Positions 16,338 to 23,486 of a DNA stretch of 64,000 bases are shown piece by piece. The position numbers and the translations under genes were made by a program. Location: assembly GCA_016285355.1 (NCBI GenBank), contig JAEEQP010000020.1:1-64000 (forward strand), written 5' to 3'. The stretch is from Bacteroidales bacterium (GTDB lineage Bacteria > Bacteroidota > Bacteroidia > Bacteroidales > F082). Every line of letters begins with the position of its first letter. Positions within the stretch are counted from its first letter, which is position 1. The notes under the pieces are model-generated. The model was not told where the DNA came from and did not search any database. It worked only from the letters and a program-made list of their open reading frames with translations.

Positions 16338-18179
16338 CTAAAAACTATACCCCACTCCCACTTTTCCTTCCACGTCCTTAAAGCTCGTCGTCACCGCTTC
16401 AAGGCTAAGAACAAAACCCTTCAGATGCACCTGCGCTCCAAGGGAAACATCCACGCCCGTCCAACTGTCATCTGACATCTTCACCAACCGACCGTCAGAG
16501 ATGTACCAACTCTTCACACGCTGCCCATAGCCCACGCCTGCACGGAGATACAACGGTCCTGCCACCTTCATCACGGCTCCTCCCATCATAGAAATACGCA
16601 AATTGCATTTTTCGCCTGTGTAATAAGGATACTCTCCATCCACATAACCGTTTGCATCAGCAGTGTAGTTGTATTGCATCGCCTTGAAACCGAAATTGCT
16701 CATGGCACTAATAAACCACCCAAACCGTTTCACCTGACCAATAGTAAATCCAAACGAGGCCTGCGGAGCCAAGGAATAGGCGGCATTCGCTGTGGCAAAC
16801 CACAAACTTGGCGTGGTGGGCTTGGCCGGTTTTTCTATCTCAGGATTAAGTTTTTCCTCTTTCTTGGGTTTTTCGGGCTTCACAACCACTGGAGCTTCGG
16901 CCTCCATTTTCTCTTCCAATTCCAAAGTCTTGCCATCCTCTATGTTAAACGACTTGTTTAAAGGCTTGTAACCTTCCTTTACCAACCGCAGACTATGTTT
17001 GCCCACATTGAGTTTGTTGATGCGCATCGGGGTTTCGCCCTTGCGTTCGCCATCAATGTAGATTTCGGCCATGGCTGGCGTGGAGTTCAGTACCAGCATC
17101 CCCGTGAGGGATTGTGGCACTTGCAAGGTCAAAGTCTGTCCGTTCATGTCGGCAGTGATGTCCTTCTCCTCCCGTGTAGGTTTACAATCTTTCATGCGGC
17201 ACTCCACGATGTAGCTGCCCGCCTCAAGGTTACCCGTCCAACTGCGGATTCCCTTTTTCTCGCCGTTTACCCAAATCTCGGCATCGGCATCCACTTTCAA
17301 GGTCACGTTGGCAAAGTTGGCGTTGAGGTTTACCTTCAAGGTGTATGTCTCGTTGTCCTTAATAGTCACCATCTGTTGGTAGGCTTGATACATGGGATGA
17401 AGGATACGAACCTCGTGTAGCCCGCTGCCCAACCTTTGCGGCGACTGCAAAGCATCGGAGCCGTTGGCATTGTCGATATATACCGAAGCCTTGGAGAGGA
17501 TGTCCCTATCCCCCTCTATCTTCAAGTAACCGAAGGCAGGAGCAAGGCTTTTCTTTACGGTGACCTTATTGTCTGGGTCATACACATCCACCTTCCCCGT
17601 AACCGCATGATAATCCTTGACCTCAATGCGGTATTCGTAGATCCCGAAATCGACCATCTTTTGTGCCACGCCGTCAATTACAGGCCATGGAGTTCCATTC
17701 ACCGTCAGCATAGCATCTTTGGGGGTTATGTCGAAGACCAAAAATTGCTTTGTGATAGCATTTGCATTGGATGCCGTTGCCGTTCCCTGAAGCACAATCT
17801 TATAGGTATGCAATGCCTCCACCGTAATGGCGTAGTTGGTAGTATGCAAGTCCCATTGGCCCAATGTGGTATGCTTAATCTTCAACGTTTTCAGGCCAGG
17901 CGAGACCCAAACCCAAATTTGTCCGTCAACTATCTGACGTTCCACCACAAACGAATTCCAATCGCACTCGAAATGGAAGCCCATACGCTGTTCGGGCGTG
18001 ATGTTCTGCGTGGCGATGCGAAACACGGCACACTGCCGACCACGCTCGTCTTGTTTGATATGCTCACGCGCCGTCATATCCAATGGCAGCGATTCCATGC
18101 TAAGCACCTTGTAGTCTTGGGCTTTCATCGTCGATAACAAAGCGGTGAATGCCAAAAAAAGTAAAAACCTTATTCTCAT
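16338..18179 (-). CDS. Exported PEGA-domain protein with barrel-like C-terminus
   Basis: 613 residues from ATG 18179 (TTG one codon upstream). Signal peptide MRIRFLLFLAFTALLSTMKAQ. A large beta-rich N-terminus is followed by PEGA-like repeats at about residues 270-430 (ANVTLKVDADAEIWVNGEKK; LVLNSTPAMAEIYIDGERKG ETPMRINKLNVGKHSLRLVK in two stretches), a Lys/Pro/Glu-rich linker (PEKPKKEEKLNPEIEKPAKP), then about 150 residues homologous to the C-terminal part of 1974..2783 (FGFTIGQVKRFGWFIS, VGVGYSF at the end). PEGA domains are surface/periplasmic and bind cell wall or partner proteins (recall). The linker suggests it spans the periplasm to an outer-membrane module (inference). Promoter at 18203..18233. 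Confidence 0.8.
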   Translation of the reverse strand: MRIRFLLFLAFTALLSTMKAQDYKVLSMESLPLDMTAREHIKQDERGRQCAVFRIATQNITPEQRMGFHFECDWNSFVVERQIVDGQIWVWVSPGLKTLKIKHTTLGQWDLHTTNYAITVEALHTYKIVLQGTATASNANAITKQFLVFDITPKDAMLTVNGTPWPVIDGVAQKMVDFGIYEYRIEVKDYHAVTGKVDVYDPDNKVTVKKSLAPAFGYLKIEGDRDILSKASVYIDNANGSDALQSPQRLGSGLHEVRILHPMYQAYQQMVTIKDNETYTLKVNLNANFANVTLKVDADAEIWVNGEKKGIRSWTGNLEAGSYIVECRMKDCKPTREEKDITADMNGQTLTLQVPQSLTGMLVLNSTPAMAEIYIDGERKGETPMRINKLNVGKHSLRLVKEGYKPLNKSFNIEDGKTLELEEKMEAEAPVVVKPEKPKKEEKLNPEIEKPAKPTTPSLWFATANAAYSLAPQASFGFTIGQVKRFGWFISAMSNFGFKAMQYNYTADANGYVDGEYPYYTGEKCNLRISMMGGAVMKVAGPLYLRAGVGYGQRVKSWYISDGRLVKMSDDSWTGVDVSLGAQVHLKGFVLSLEAVTTSFKDVEGKVGVGYSF

Positions 18180-18202
18180 CAATGAATCTCTATTTCGCGC
18201 TG

Positions 18203-18233
18203 CAAATTTACAAATAGTGGCCGTAAAGGCAAA
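18203..18233 (-). promoter_or_regulatory. Bacteroidota-type promoter for the PEGA gene
   Basis: On the minus strand: TTTG (18230..18233), exactly 19 bases, then TAAATTTG (18203..18210). Start ATG follows at 18179. Confidence 0.7.
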
Positions 18234-18272
18234 AAATTAGTCCAAAAAATGAAAACCTACCTTTTTTTACAT

Positions 18273-18280
18273 TACCTTTG
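18273..18280 (+). promoter_or_regulatory. -7 box for the DUF47-PiT-DUF47 operon
   Basis: TACCTTTG at 18273..18280 fits TAnnTTTG and is followed 46 bases later by ATG 18327. No clear TTG element at -33. It faces away from the PEGA promoter, so the two units diverge here. Confidence 0.55.
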
Positions 18281-18326
18281 CCCCAAAATTAACTTCGTTG
18301 ATCAACGATTTTAAACCCATTGCACA

Positions 18327-18977
18327 ATGGCACTGAACAATCTTTTCACCAGAGGAAGCAGCCGCGAGAAACACTTCTTCCCCACTTACGCCAAACAAGC
18401 TGAAACAGCGCAGATTGCGGCCAAGTACCTGAAGGAATTGGTCAAGTCCGACGACCCGGAGGAACGCCGCCTGCTCACCCGAATGATCAAAAAACAGGAA
18501 ACCACCGGCGATGAGCTACTGCGCGAGTTCTACATTGAACTGAATAGCGCATTCGTCACGCCCTTCGACCGCGAGGACATGAACGCTCTCGCCATGGACT
18601 TGGACAAGTTCCTCGATTTCATCAACCATTCGGCCAAGACCATCCTGATGTATAACCCCAAGAAAATCGACAAACAGATCAAGGAAATCATCGACAACAT
18701 CCACGAAGATGCCAGCATCATGATTGAGATCTTTGGCCTTATGGATGACCTTGGTAAAAATCATCAGAGAATCAGTGAGTTGTGTCAGAAAGTCACCCTT
18801 ATCGAACACGCTGTCGATGACATTTACGGCGACTACATCTCTTACCTCTTCAACAACGAGAAGGACGAGATTGAGCTGCTGAAATACAAGGAGATAGCCC
18901 AAGTGGTGGAAGACACCACCGACCGCGCCAAGGAAGTGACGAGCACCGTGACAAGTCTTATCATAAAAGAATCGTGA
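18327..18977 (+). CDS. DUF47 (PhoU-like) phosphate-transport regulator, copy 1
   Basis: 216 residues, helical, PhoU-like: FFPTYAKQAETAQIAAKYLKELV, then the metal-binding-like TPFDREDMNALA at about residue 75 and KTILMYNPKK. Proteins of this family are encoded next to PiT transporters and are thought to regulate them; the mechanism is not known. The stop TGA (18975..18977) overlaps the ATG (18977) of the PiT gene by one base, indicating translational coupling. Confidence 0.85.
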   Translation: MALNNLFTRGSSREKHFFPTYAKQAETAQIAAKYLKELVKSDDPEERRLLTRMIKKQETTGDELLREFYIELNSAFVTPFDREDMNALAMDLDKFLDFINHSAKTILMYNPKKIDKQIKEIIDNIHEDASIMIEIFGLMDDLGKNHQRISELCQKVTLIEHAVDDIYGDYISYLFNNEKDEIELLKYKEIAQVVEDTTDRAKEVTSTVTSLIIKES

Positions 18978-20044
18978 TGAACCTCCTGACCATAGCCATT
19001 ATCCTTTCCATCGTCCTTGCCTTCGTCTTCACTTTCCTGAACGGCATGAACGACGCAGCCAACTCCATCTCGACCATCATCGCCACCAAGGTGATGACCC
19101 CGATACAAGCCATCATTTGGGCCTCGTTTTGGGAGTTCACCGCATTCATTATCATACGGTTGGTGTTCAACCAGCAGTTCGCCGTGGGTAACACCATGGC
19201 CAACTTTGCCGACCAAGCCGTCATCGACCCATACCTTATTTTGTCCGCATTGGTGGGTGCCGCCATTTGGGTAGCTGTCTGCACCAAAAGCGGCATGCCC
19301 ATCTCCACATCACACGCCCTTATCGGGGGCATCATCGGAGCGGCATGGTTCGTCAATGGCAGCGCGGTGCTACACATGACACCTATTTTTATTACTTTGG
19401 CCTTCATCGTTTTGTCGCCGCTGATTGGGCTGTTTTTGGGCTTCTTCCTTGAATGTATCTTCCTGAGAATCTTCAAGAACACAGCGCGGAAAAAAGTCGA
19501 TAAAACCTTCAAAGTGCTGCAACATTTCTCTACAGCGGCTTTCTGCATCGGCCACGGCTCCAACGACGCGCCCAAGACTATGGGTATCATCGCCGTGCTG
19601 ATGGCCAGCGTGTTTACCACACAAGGGGTCAGCCCAGAAATGAAGGCGTTCATCAGCAATTTCTACGACAGCAGTCAGAGTTTCCATATTCCTGACATCC
19701 TTGCTGTTGTGTGTTATATCATCATGTCGTTGGGCATCTTGATTGGTGGCAAGAACGTCATCAAGACCATGGGCGGCGGTTTGGCCAAAATCACGCCTAT
19801 ACGTGGTTTCTCGGCTGAGTTTGCTGGTGCTACCACCTTGATTGCCACCTCATTCATGGGTATTCCTGTCAGTACGACACACACCATCACGGGCGGTGTC
19901 ATTGGCGTTGGCCTCACCGACGGCGTAAAATCCGTGAAATGGGTCACTGCCAAGCGCATTGTCTTGTCTTGGGTGCTCACCATCCCTGTGCCGTTGGTCA
20001 TCAGCGGCCTGCTCAACCTGTTGTTTAACCTCTTAGTCAAGTAA
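18977..20044 (+). CDS. PiT-family inorganic phosphate transporter
   Basis: 355 residues from ATG 18977 (a GTG one codon earlier is less likely given the TGATG overlap). About ten membrane segments. Two inverted halves each carry the PiT signature: FLNGMNDAANSISTII near residue 22 and CIGHGSNDAPKTMGII near residue 190; GIPVSTTHTITGGVIG near residue 300 and KSGMPISTSHALIGGIIG near residue 97 are the paired SxSH/ST(T)H re-entrant motifs. Imports phosphate with a cation, low affinity, in the inner membrane. Located between two PhoU-like genes. Confidence 0.92.
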   Translation: MNLLTIAIILSIVLAFVFTFLNGMNDAANSISTIIATKVMTPIQAIIWASFWEFTAFIIIRLVFNQQFAVGNTMANFADQAVIDPYLILSALVGAAIWVAVCTKSGMPISTSHALIGGIIGAAWFVNGSAVLHMTPIFITLAFIVLSPLIGLFLGFFLECIFLRIFKNTARKKVDKTFKVLQHFSTAAFCIGHGSNDAPKTMGIIAVLMASVFTTQGVSPEMKAFISNFYDSSQSFHIPDILAVVCYIIMSLGILIGGKNVIKTMGGGLAKITPIRGFSAEFAGATTLIATSFMGIPVSTTHTITGGVIGVGLTDGVKSVKWVTAKRIVLSWVLTIPVPLVISGLLNLLFNLLVK

Positions 20045-20048
20045 CGCC

Positions 20049-20702
20049 ATGAGTCTCAACAGTTTCTTCCAGTTTTTCGTCCCGAAGGAAAAGAAGTTCT
20101 ACCCGCTCTACATCCAGCAGGCCGACTATATCGAGAAAGCCTCAAAGTTGCTGTATAGGATGATTAAAGAGACTGATTTACAACAGCTTGAAGCGTTGAA
20201 AAAAGACATCAAGGCTTGTGAGACAAGCGGTGATGATGTGTTGCGCGACTTCTACAACCAGCTCTTCAACACCGTTTTGACTCCTTTCGAACGTGAGGAC
20301 GTACACGAACTCGCCGAAATGATGGACACCTTCCTTGACCGCATCGATGACTCCGCCAACATTATCCTCACCCGCCGCTTTGTGGATGTCGACCCAGACT
20401 TGACCACTATGACGGAAAACATCATGTTCGCCGCCGAAAACCTGAGCAGCATTATCCGCGATCTTGAATTTATGAACAATAACGGCAAGAGCAAGGAAAT
20501 CAACCGCTTGTGTCAGGAAATCAAGACCATAGAACACGACAACGACGAACTGTACGGGAGTTACATCCATAAATTGTTTGAGCAGAATTACACCCTCACG
20601 GAGGTTATCAAACGCAAAGACTTGGTTCAAGTGCTTGAAAACACTACCAATTCAGCGAAGTATATTTCGGATAAAGTTAGAAGTATCATCAGTAAATTGT
20701 AA
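20049..20702 (+). CDS. DUF47 (PhoU-like) phosphate-transport regulator, copy 2
   Basis: 217 residues; homologous to the first copy (FYPLYIQQADYIEKASKLLYRM; TPFEREDVHELAEMMDTFLDRIDDSANIIL). Starts 4 bases after the PiT stop, so it is the third gene of the operon. Copy 1 and copy 2 share motifs but are diverged, so they are not a recent duplication. Having two of them bracket one transporter is notable (see findings). A hairpin repeat follows the stop and may end the transcript. Confidence 0.85.
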   Translation: MSLNSFFQFFVPKEKKFYPLYIQQADYIEKASKLLYRMIKETDLQQLEALKKDIKACETSGDDVLRDFYNQLFNTVLTPFEREDVHELAEMMDTFLDRIDDSANIILTRRFVDVDPDLTTMTENIMFAAENLSSIIRDLEFMNNNGKSKEINRLCQEIKTIEHDNDELYGSYIHKLFEQNYTLTEVIKRKDLVQVLENTTNSAKYISDKVRSIISKL

Positions 20703-20713
20703 TAATACGGCGT

Positions 20714-20756
20714 TTCGACAGGCTCAACGACCGCCCGGGTCCCTGAGCTTGTCGAA
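20714..20756. repeat. Hairpin: TTCGACAGGCTCA / TGAGCTTGTCGAA
   Basis: 13-bp imperfect stem (one mismatch) with arms TTCGACAGGCTCA (20714..20726) and TGAGCTTGTCGAA (20744..20756). The TGAGCTTGTCGAA word also occurs at 11239..11251. It lies between copy 2 of the DUF47 gene and pncB and could act as a terminator or be a REP-like repeat. Confidence 0.8.
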
Positions 20757-20780
20757 GGGCCCGATAAAAAACAAAACACC

Positions 20781-21974
20781 ATGAGACAAATCATCACCAG
20801 CCTGTTAGACAACGATCTATACACCTTCAGCGTGTGCTATGCCTACCTGCAAAAGTTCCCACGCGCCATGGGACAATACACCTTCGTCGACCGCAACAAC
20901 ACGGTCTATCCCAAGGGCTTCGCCGAGAAATTGCGGGAGCAGTTTAACCTCTACGGCAACATCAAAATCACCGATGAGGAAGTGCGTTTCATGAAACGGA
21001 AATGCTACTATTTCCCGCTGTGGTTTTTCACCTTCCTGAAAGGCTTCCACATGCGGCCCTCCGAGGTTGAAGTGAGCCAAGACGAGGAAGGGCACCTCAA
21101 CATCACCGTCACAGGTCTGTTGTGGCGCACCGTTTTCTGGGAGATGCCCATACTGGCCACCGTCTCCGAGATGATGCACGAATTAAAGGGCGAGTTTGAG
21201 CATTACGATGCCGAGAAGGAATACCAGAAATCCTACGCCAAAGGCATCCGTCTCATCGGCAATGGCGTGAAGTTCAGTGACTTTGGCACACGTCGCCGTT
21301 TCTCGTTCGAGCATCAGGACATGGTGATTCGCAGTTTCATTGAGGCACAAAAACAGTTCACCAAGACTTGTTTCGTGGGTACTTCCAATGTGTTGTTGGC
21401 CATGAAATACGACCTCACCCCTATCGGCACCATGAGCCATCAATTTATCGAGACTTGCTCGCTCTACGGCTACAACGAGGCCAACTATCTGGCCATGGAT
21501 TACTGGCAAGAGGTGTATGCCGGCAGTTTGGGAGTGTTCCTCTACGACACTTACACGCGCAAGGCCTTCTTCCATAACTTCACTACCCTGCACGCCAAGC
21601 TGTTTGACGGTCTACGCGTCGACAGCGGCGACAACATCGAAGCCTTGGAAGAAATCATCGCCAAATACAAGGAGCTTGGCATCGACCCTGCGCAGAAGTC
21701 CATCATCTTCAGCAATGGCCTGAACGTGGACGAAGCCATCGCCATCCATGAAGCCGTCAACGGACGCATGATGGATTCCTACGGCATTGGCACCCACCTC
21801 ACCTGCGACATCGACAACGTGAAGGCCATGAACATCGTGGTGAAACTCACGGCGGCCAAGATTACCGAGAAACGTACTTGGAAGAAGGTGGTCAAGCTCA
21901 GCGACGACCACGGCAAGTACACTGGCGACCCCGAGGAGATTGAGATTTGCAAGAAGACGTTGGAGATTGAGTGA
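20781..21974 (+). CDS. pncB: Nicotinate phosphoribosyltransferase
   Basis: 397 residues, the usual length for the PncB short form. Makes nicotinate mononucleotide from nicotinate and PRPP with ATP hydrolysis (NAD salvage). Seen: N-terminal DNDLYTFSVCYAYLQKFP; GTSNVLLAMKYDLTPIGTMSHQFIE in two parts, where the His of GTMSHQ is the phosphorylated residue; DSGDNIEALEEIIAKYKELG; and SNGLNVDEAIAI. Start ATG 20781 follows a 75-base gap from the DUF47 gene and the hairpin, so it is probably a separate transcript. A second NAD-precursor gene (pnuC) is 36 kb away. Confidence 0.92.
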   Translation: MRQIITSLLDNDLYTFSVCYAYLQKFPRAMGQYTFVDRNNTVYPKGFAEKLREQFNLYGNIKITDEEVRFMKRKCYYFPLWFFTFLKGFHMRPSEVEVSQDEEGHLNITVTGLLWRTVFWEMPILATVSEMMHELKGEFEHYDAEKEYQKSYAKGIRLIGNGVKFSDFGTRRRFSFEHQDMVIRSFIEAQKQFTKTCFVGTSNVLLAMKYDLTPIGTMSHQFIETCSLYGYNEANYLAMDYWQEVYAGSLGVFLYDTYTRKAFFHNFTTLHAKLFDGLRVDSGDNIEALEEIIAKYKELGIDPAQKSIIFSNGLNVDEAIAIHEAVNGRMMDSYGIGTHLTCDIDNVKAMNIVVKLTAAKITEKRTWKKVVKLSDDHGKYTGDPEEIEICKKTLEIE

Positions 21975-21990
21975 ATGCTTGCAATGCCTG

Positions 21991-23340
21991 TTAGAGGAAC
22001 ATGCTCATAAAAGCAGGCACTAAAAAGATGTCGCCATCTTTCCGAAAGTCTTTTGTGTAAACAAGATAGTTTTGCCCAATCCGAGAGGAGAACTTGGCCT
22101 TGAATGCGTCAAGTGAGGCATGGGTTTTATATCCAGAGGATTTCACTTCGACAGGACAAATCTTGCTTCCCCGCGACAGGATGAAGTCAATCTCGTAATT
22201 GTGCTTCCCGCTTTCCGTCGGCCATGTATGATAAAACAAACGATTGCCGGCAGCAGTAAGCATCTGTGCAACAAGGTTTTCATAAACATAGCCAAGGTCG
22301 GCGGACAACTTGTCGGTCAGTAATTTTTGGTATATAACATTCTCGGTCACCGCTTTTTCCCAAAAGGCCAAGGTGATGAACAATCCCGTGTCGCCAACAA
22401 ACAATTTGTATTGATCATAGCTGGTATGCATGGGCATTCCTATATTGGGGTCGTCTGCATGATGGGCAAAGTTAACAGTCAAGCTATCCTCCAAATCTTT
22501 CAACAGTTCGTCCATCGTGTCTTTGTCTTCGCTGCGTCCCAAGACACTTGTCACTTGATACCGAGAGGCATTTTTCGAAAGCTGTGACGGAATGGCGCTG
22601 AAAAGCCGTGCAATTTTCCCAGATGGGTCTATTTTTTGGAAATCGTCGTTGTAAAGTTCGATGATTTCGCGTTTTTTCACATCCACCGCTGCCAAATTGG
22701 TAGTATTCAGATAGGTTTCCACAGCCTGCGGCATACCCCCAACCAGCATATACAACCTTAAGTCACGCATGAGTTGGCGGGTCAAAACATCTCCAAGGGA
22801 GCGTTTATCGGTGAAAGCCGTTTGTAACAGAGGCAAAGTCGTAGCGTCGCCCAATGCCCAACGGAATTCCTCGTAGTCCATTGGATACATGGTTAGTCGC
22901 GTCTCTTCGCTCGGAATCACGATGTCCTTCGTGTTCTTCTTGATAGAGAGCAGCGATCCGGTTTCAATAAAATCATAACGGTGGTCTTTCACCAAGTACT
23001 TGATGGCCTGTCTTGCTGCGGGGCATTTCTGGATTTCGTCGAAGATAATCACCGAACGCCGATCGTGCAGCGTCACGCCATAGATGAACTGGAGCTGCAT
23101 AAAGAAGTTGTTGCGGTCGGAGATGTTGTCCACAGCTTCCCAAACGGCTTGAGGCGCGTCGGCGAAGTCGACCACAATGTAGCTTTCGTATTCATTGCGG
23201 GCAAACTCCTCCGCTATAGTGGACTTCCCCACACGTCGTGCCCCTTTGATAAGCAATGCCGTAGCGCCGTCCCTGCTCCGTTTCCATTCGAGCATCTCAT
23301 CGTAGATTTTGCGCCTAAAAACCCTGTAACTTGGTTCCAT
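21991..23340 (-). CDS. AAA ATPase with DUF4143 C-terminus
   Basis: 449 residues. Walker A is GARRVGKST (33-41); VIIFDEIQK is Walker B; FIETGSLLSI is the sensor strand. The C-terminal DUF4143 part contains Asp385...Glu398-Val-Lys400 (EIDFILSR...CPVEVKSS), the D...ExK pattern of PD-(D/E)xK nuclease-like folds. Such ATPases are very common in Bacteroidota and Archaea; their job is unknown, and they are often suspected to be linked to mobile or defence functions. Its start (23340) is about 50 bases from a 33-bp tandem repeat and a TATTTTTG box (23372..23379). Confidence 0.85.
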   Translation of the reverse strand: MEPSYRVFRRKIYDEMLEWKRSRDGATALLIKGARRVGKSTIAEEFARNEYESYIVVDFADAPQAVWEAVDNISDRNNFFMQLQFIYGVTLHDRRSVIIFDEIQKCPAARQAIKYLVKDHRYDFIETGSLLSIKKNTKDIVIPSEETRLTMYPMDYEEFRWALGDATTLPLLQTAFTDKRSLGDVLTRQLMRDLRLYMLVGGMPQAVETYLNTTNLAAVDVKKREIIELYNDDFQKIDPSGKIARLFSAIPSQLSKNASRYQVTSVLGRSEDKDTMDELLKDLEDSLTVNFAHHADDPNIGMPMHTSYDQYKLFVGDTGLFITLAFWEKAVTENVIYQKLLTDKLSADLGYVYENLVAQMLTAAGNRLFYHTWPTESGKHNYEIDFILSRGSKICPVEVKSSGYKTHASLDAFKAKFSSRIGQNYLVYTKDFRKDGDIFLVPAFMSMFL

Positions 23341-23390
23341 TTTCCTCAGAATTTTTGCTTTATTTCAAGCGCAAAAATACTACTTTTGTC

Positions 23391-23471
23391 GGAATCTCAC
23401 ATTTTTTTTCGCGAATTATGTATGGAATCTCACAATTTTTTTGGCGAAACATGTATGGAATCTCACAATTT
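23391..23471. repeat. 33-bp tandem repeat in the ATPase leader
   Basis: The word GGAATCTCACA(A)TTTT begins at 23391, 23424 and 23457, exactly 33 bases apart. Copies 2 and 3 share the preceding TGTAT and the stretch between copies contains GCGAA. The array lies upstream of the ATPase gene and just beyond the stop of the MmeI-like gene. It could be an operator array. Confidence 0.85.
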
Positions 23472-23486
23472 TGAGCCTTGACAGGT

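Noticed and set aside
23391..23471. CRISPR array
   Set aside because: Only three repeats with near-identical short spacers in phase at 33 bp and no cas genes; better read as a tandem repeat.
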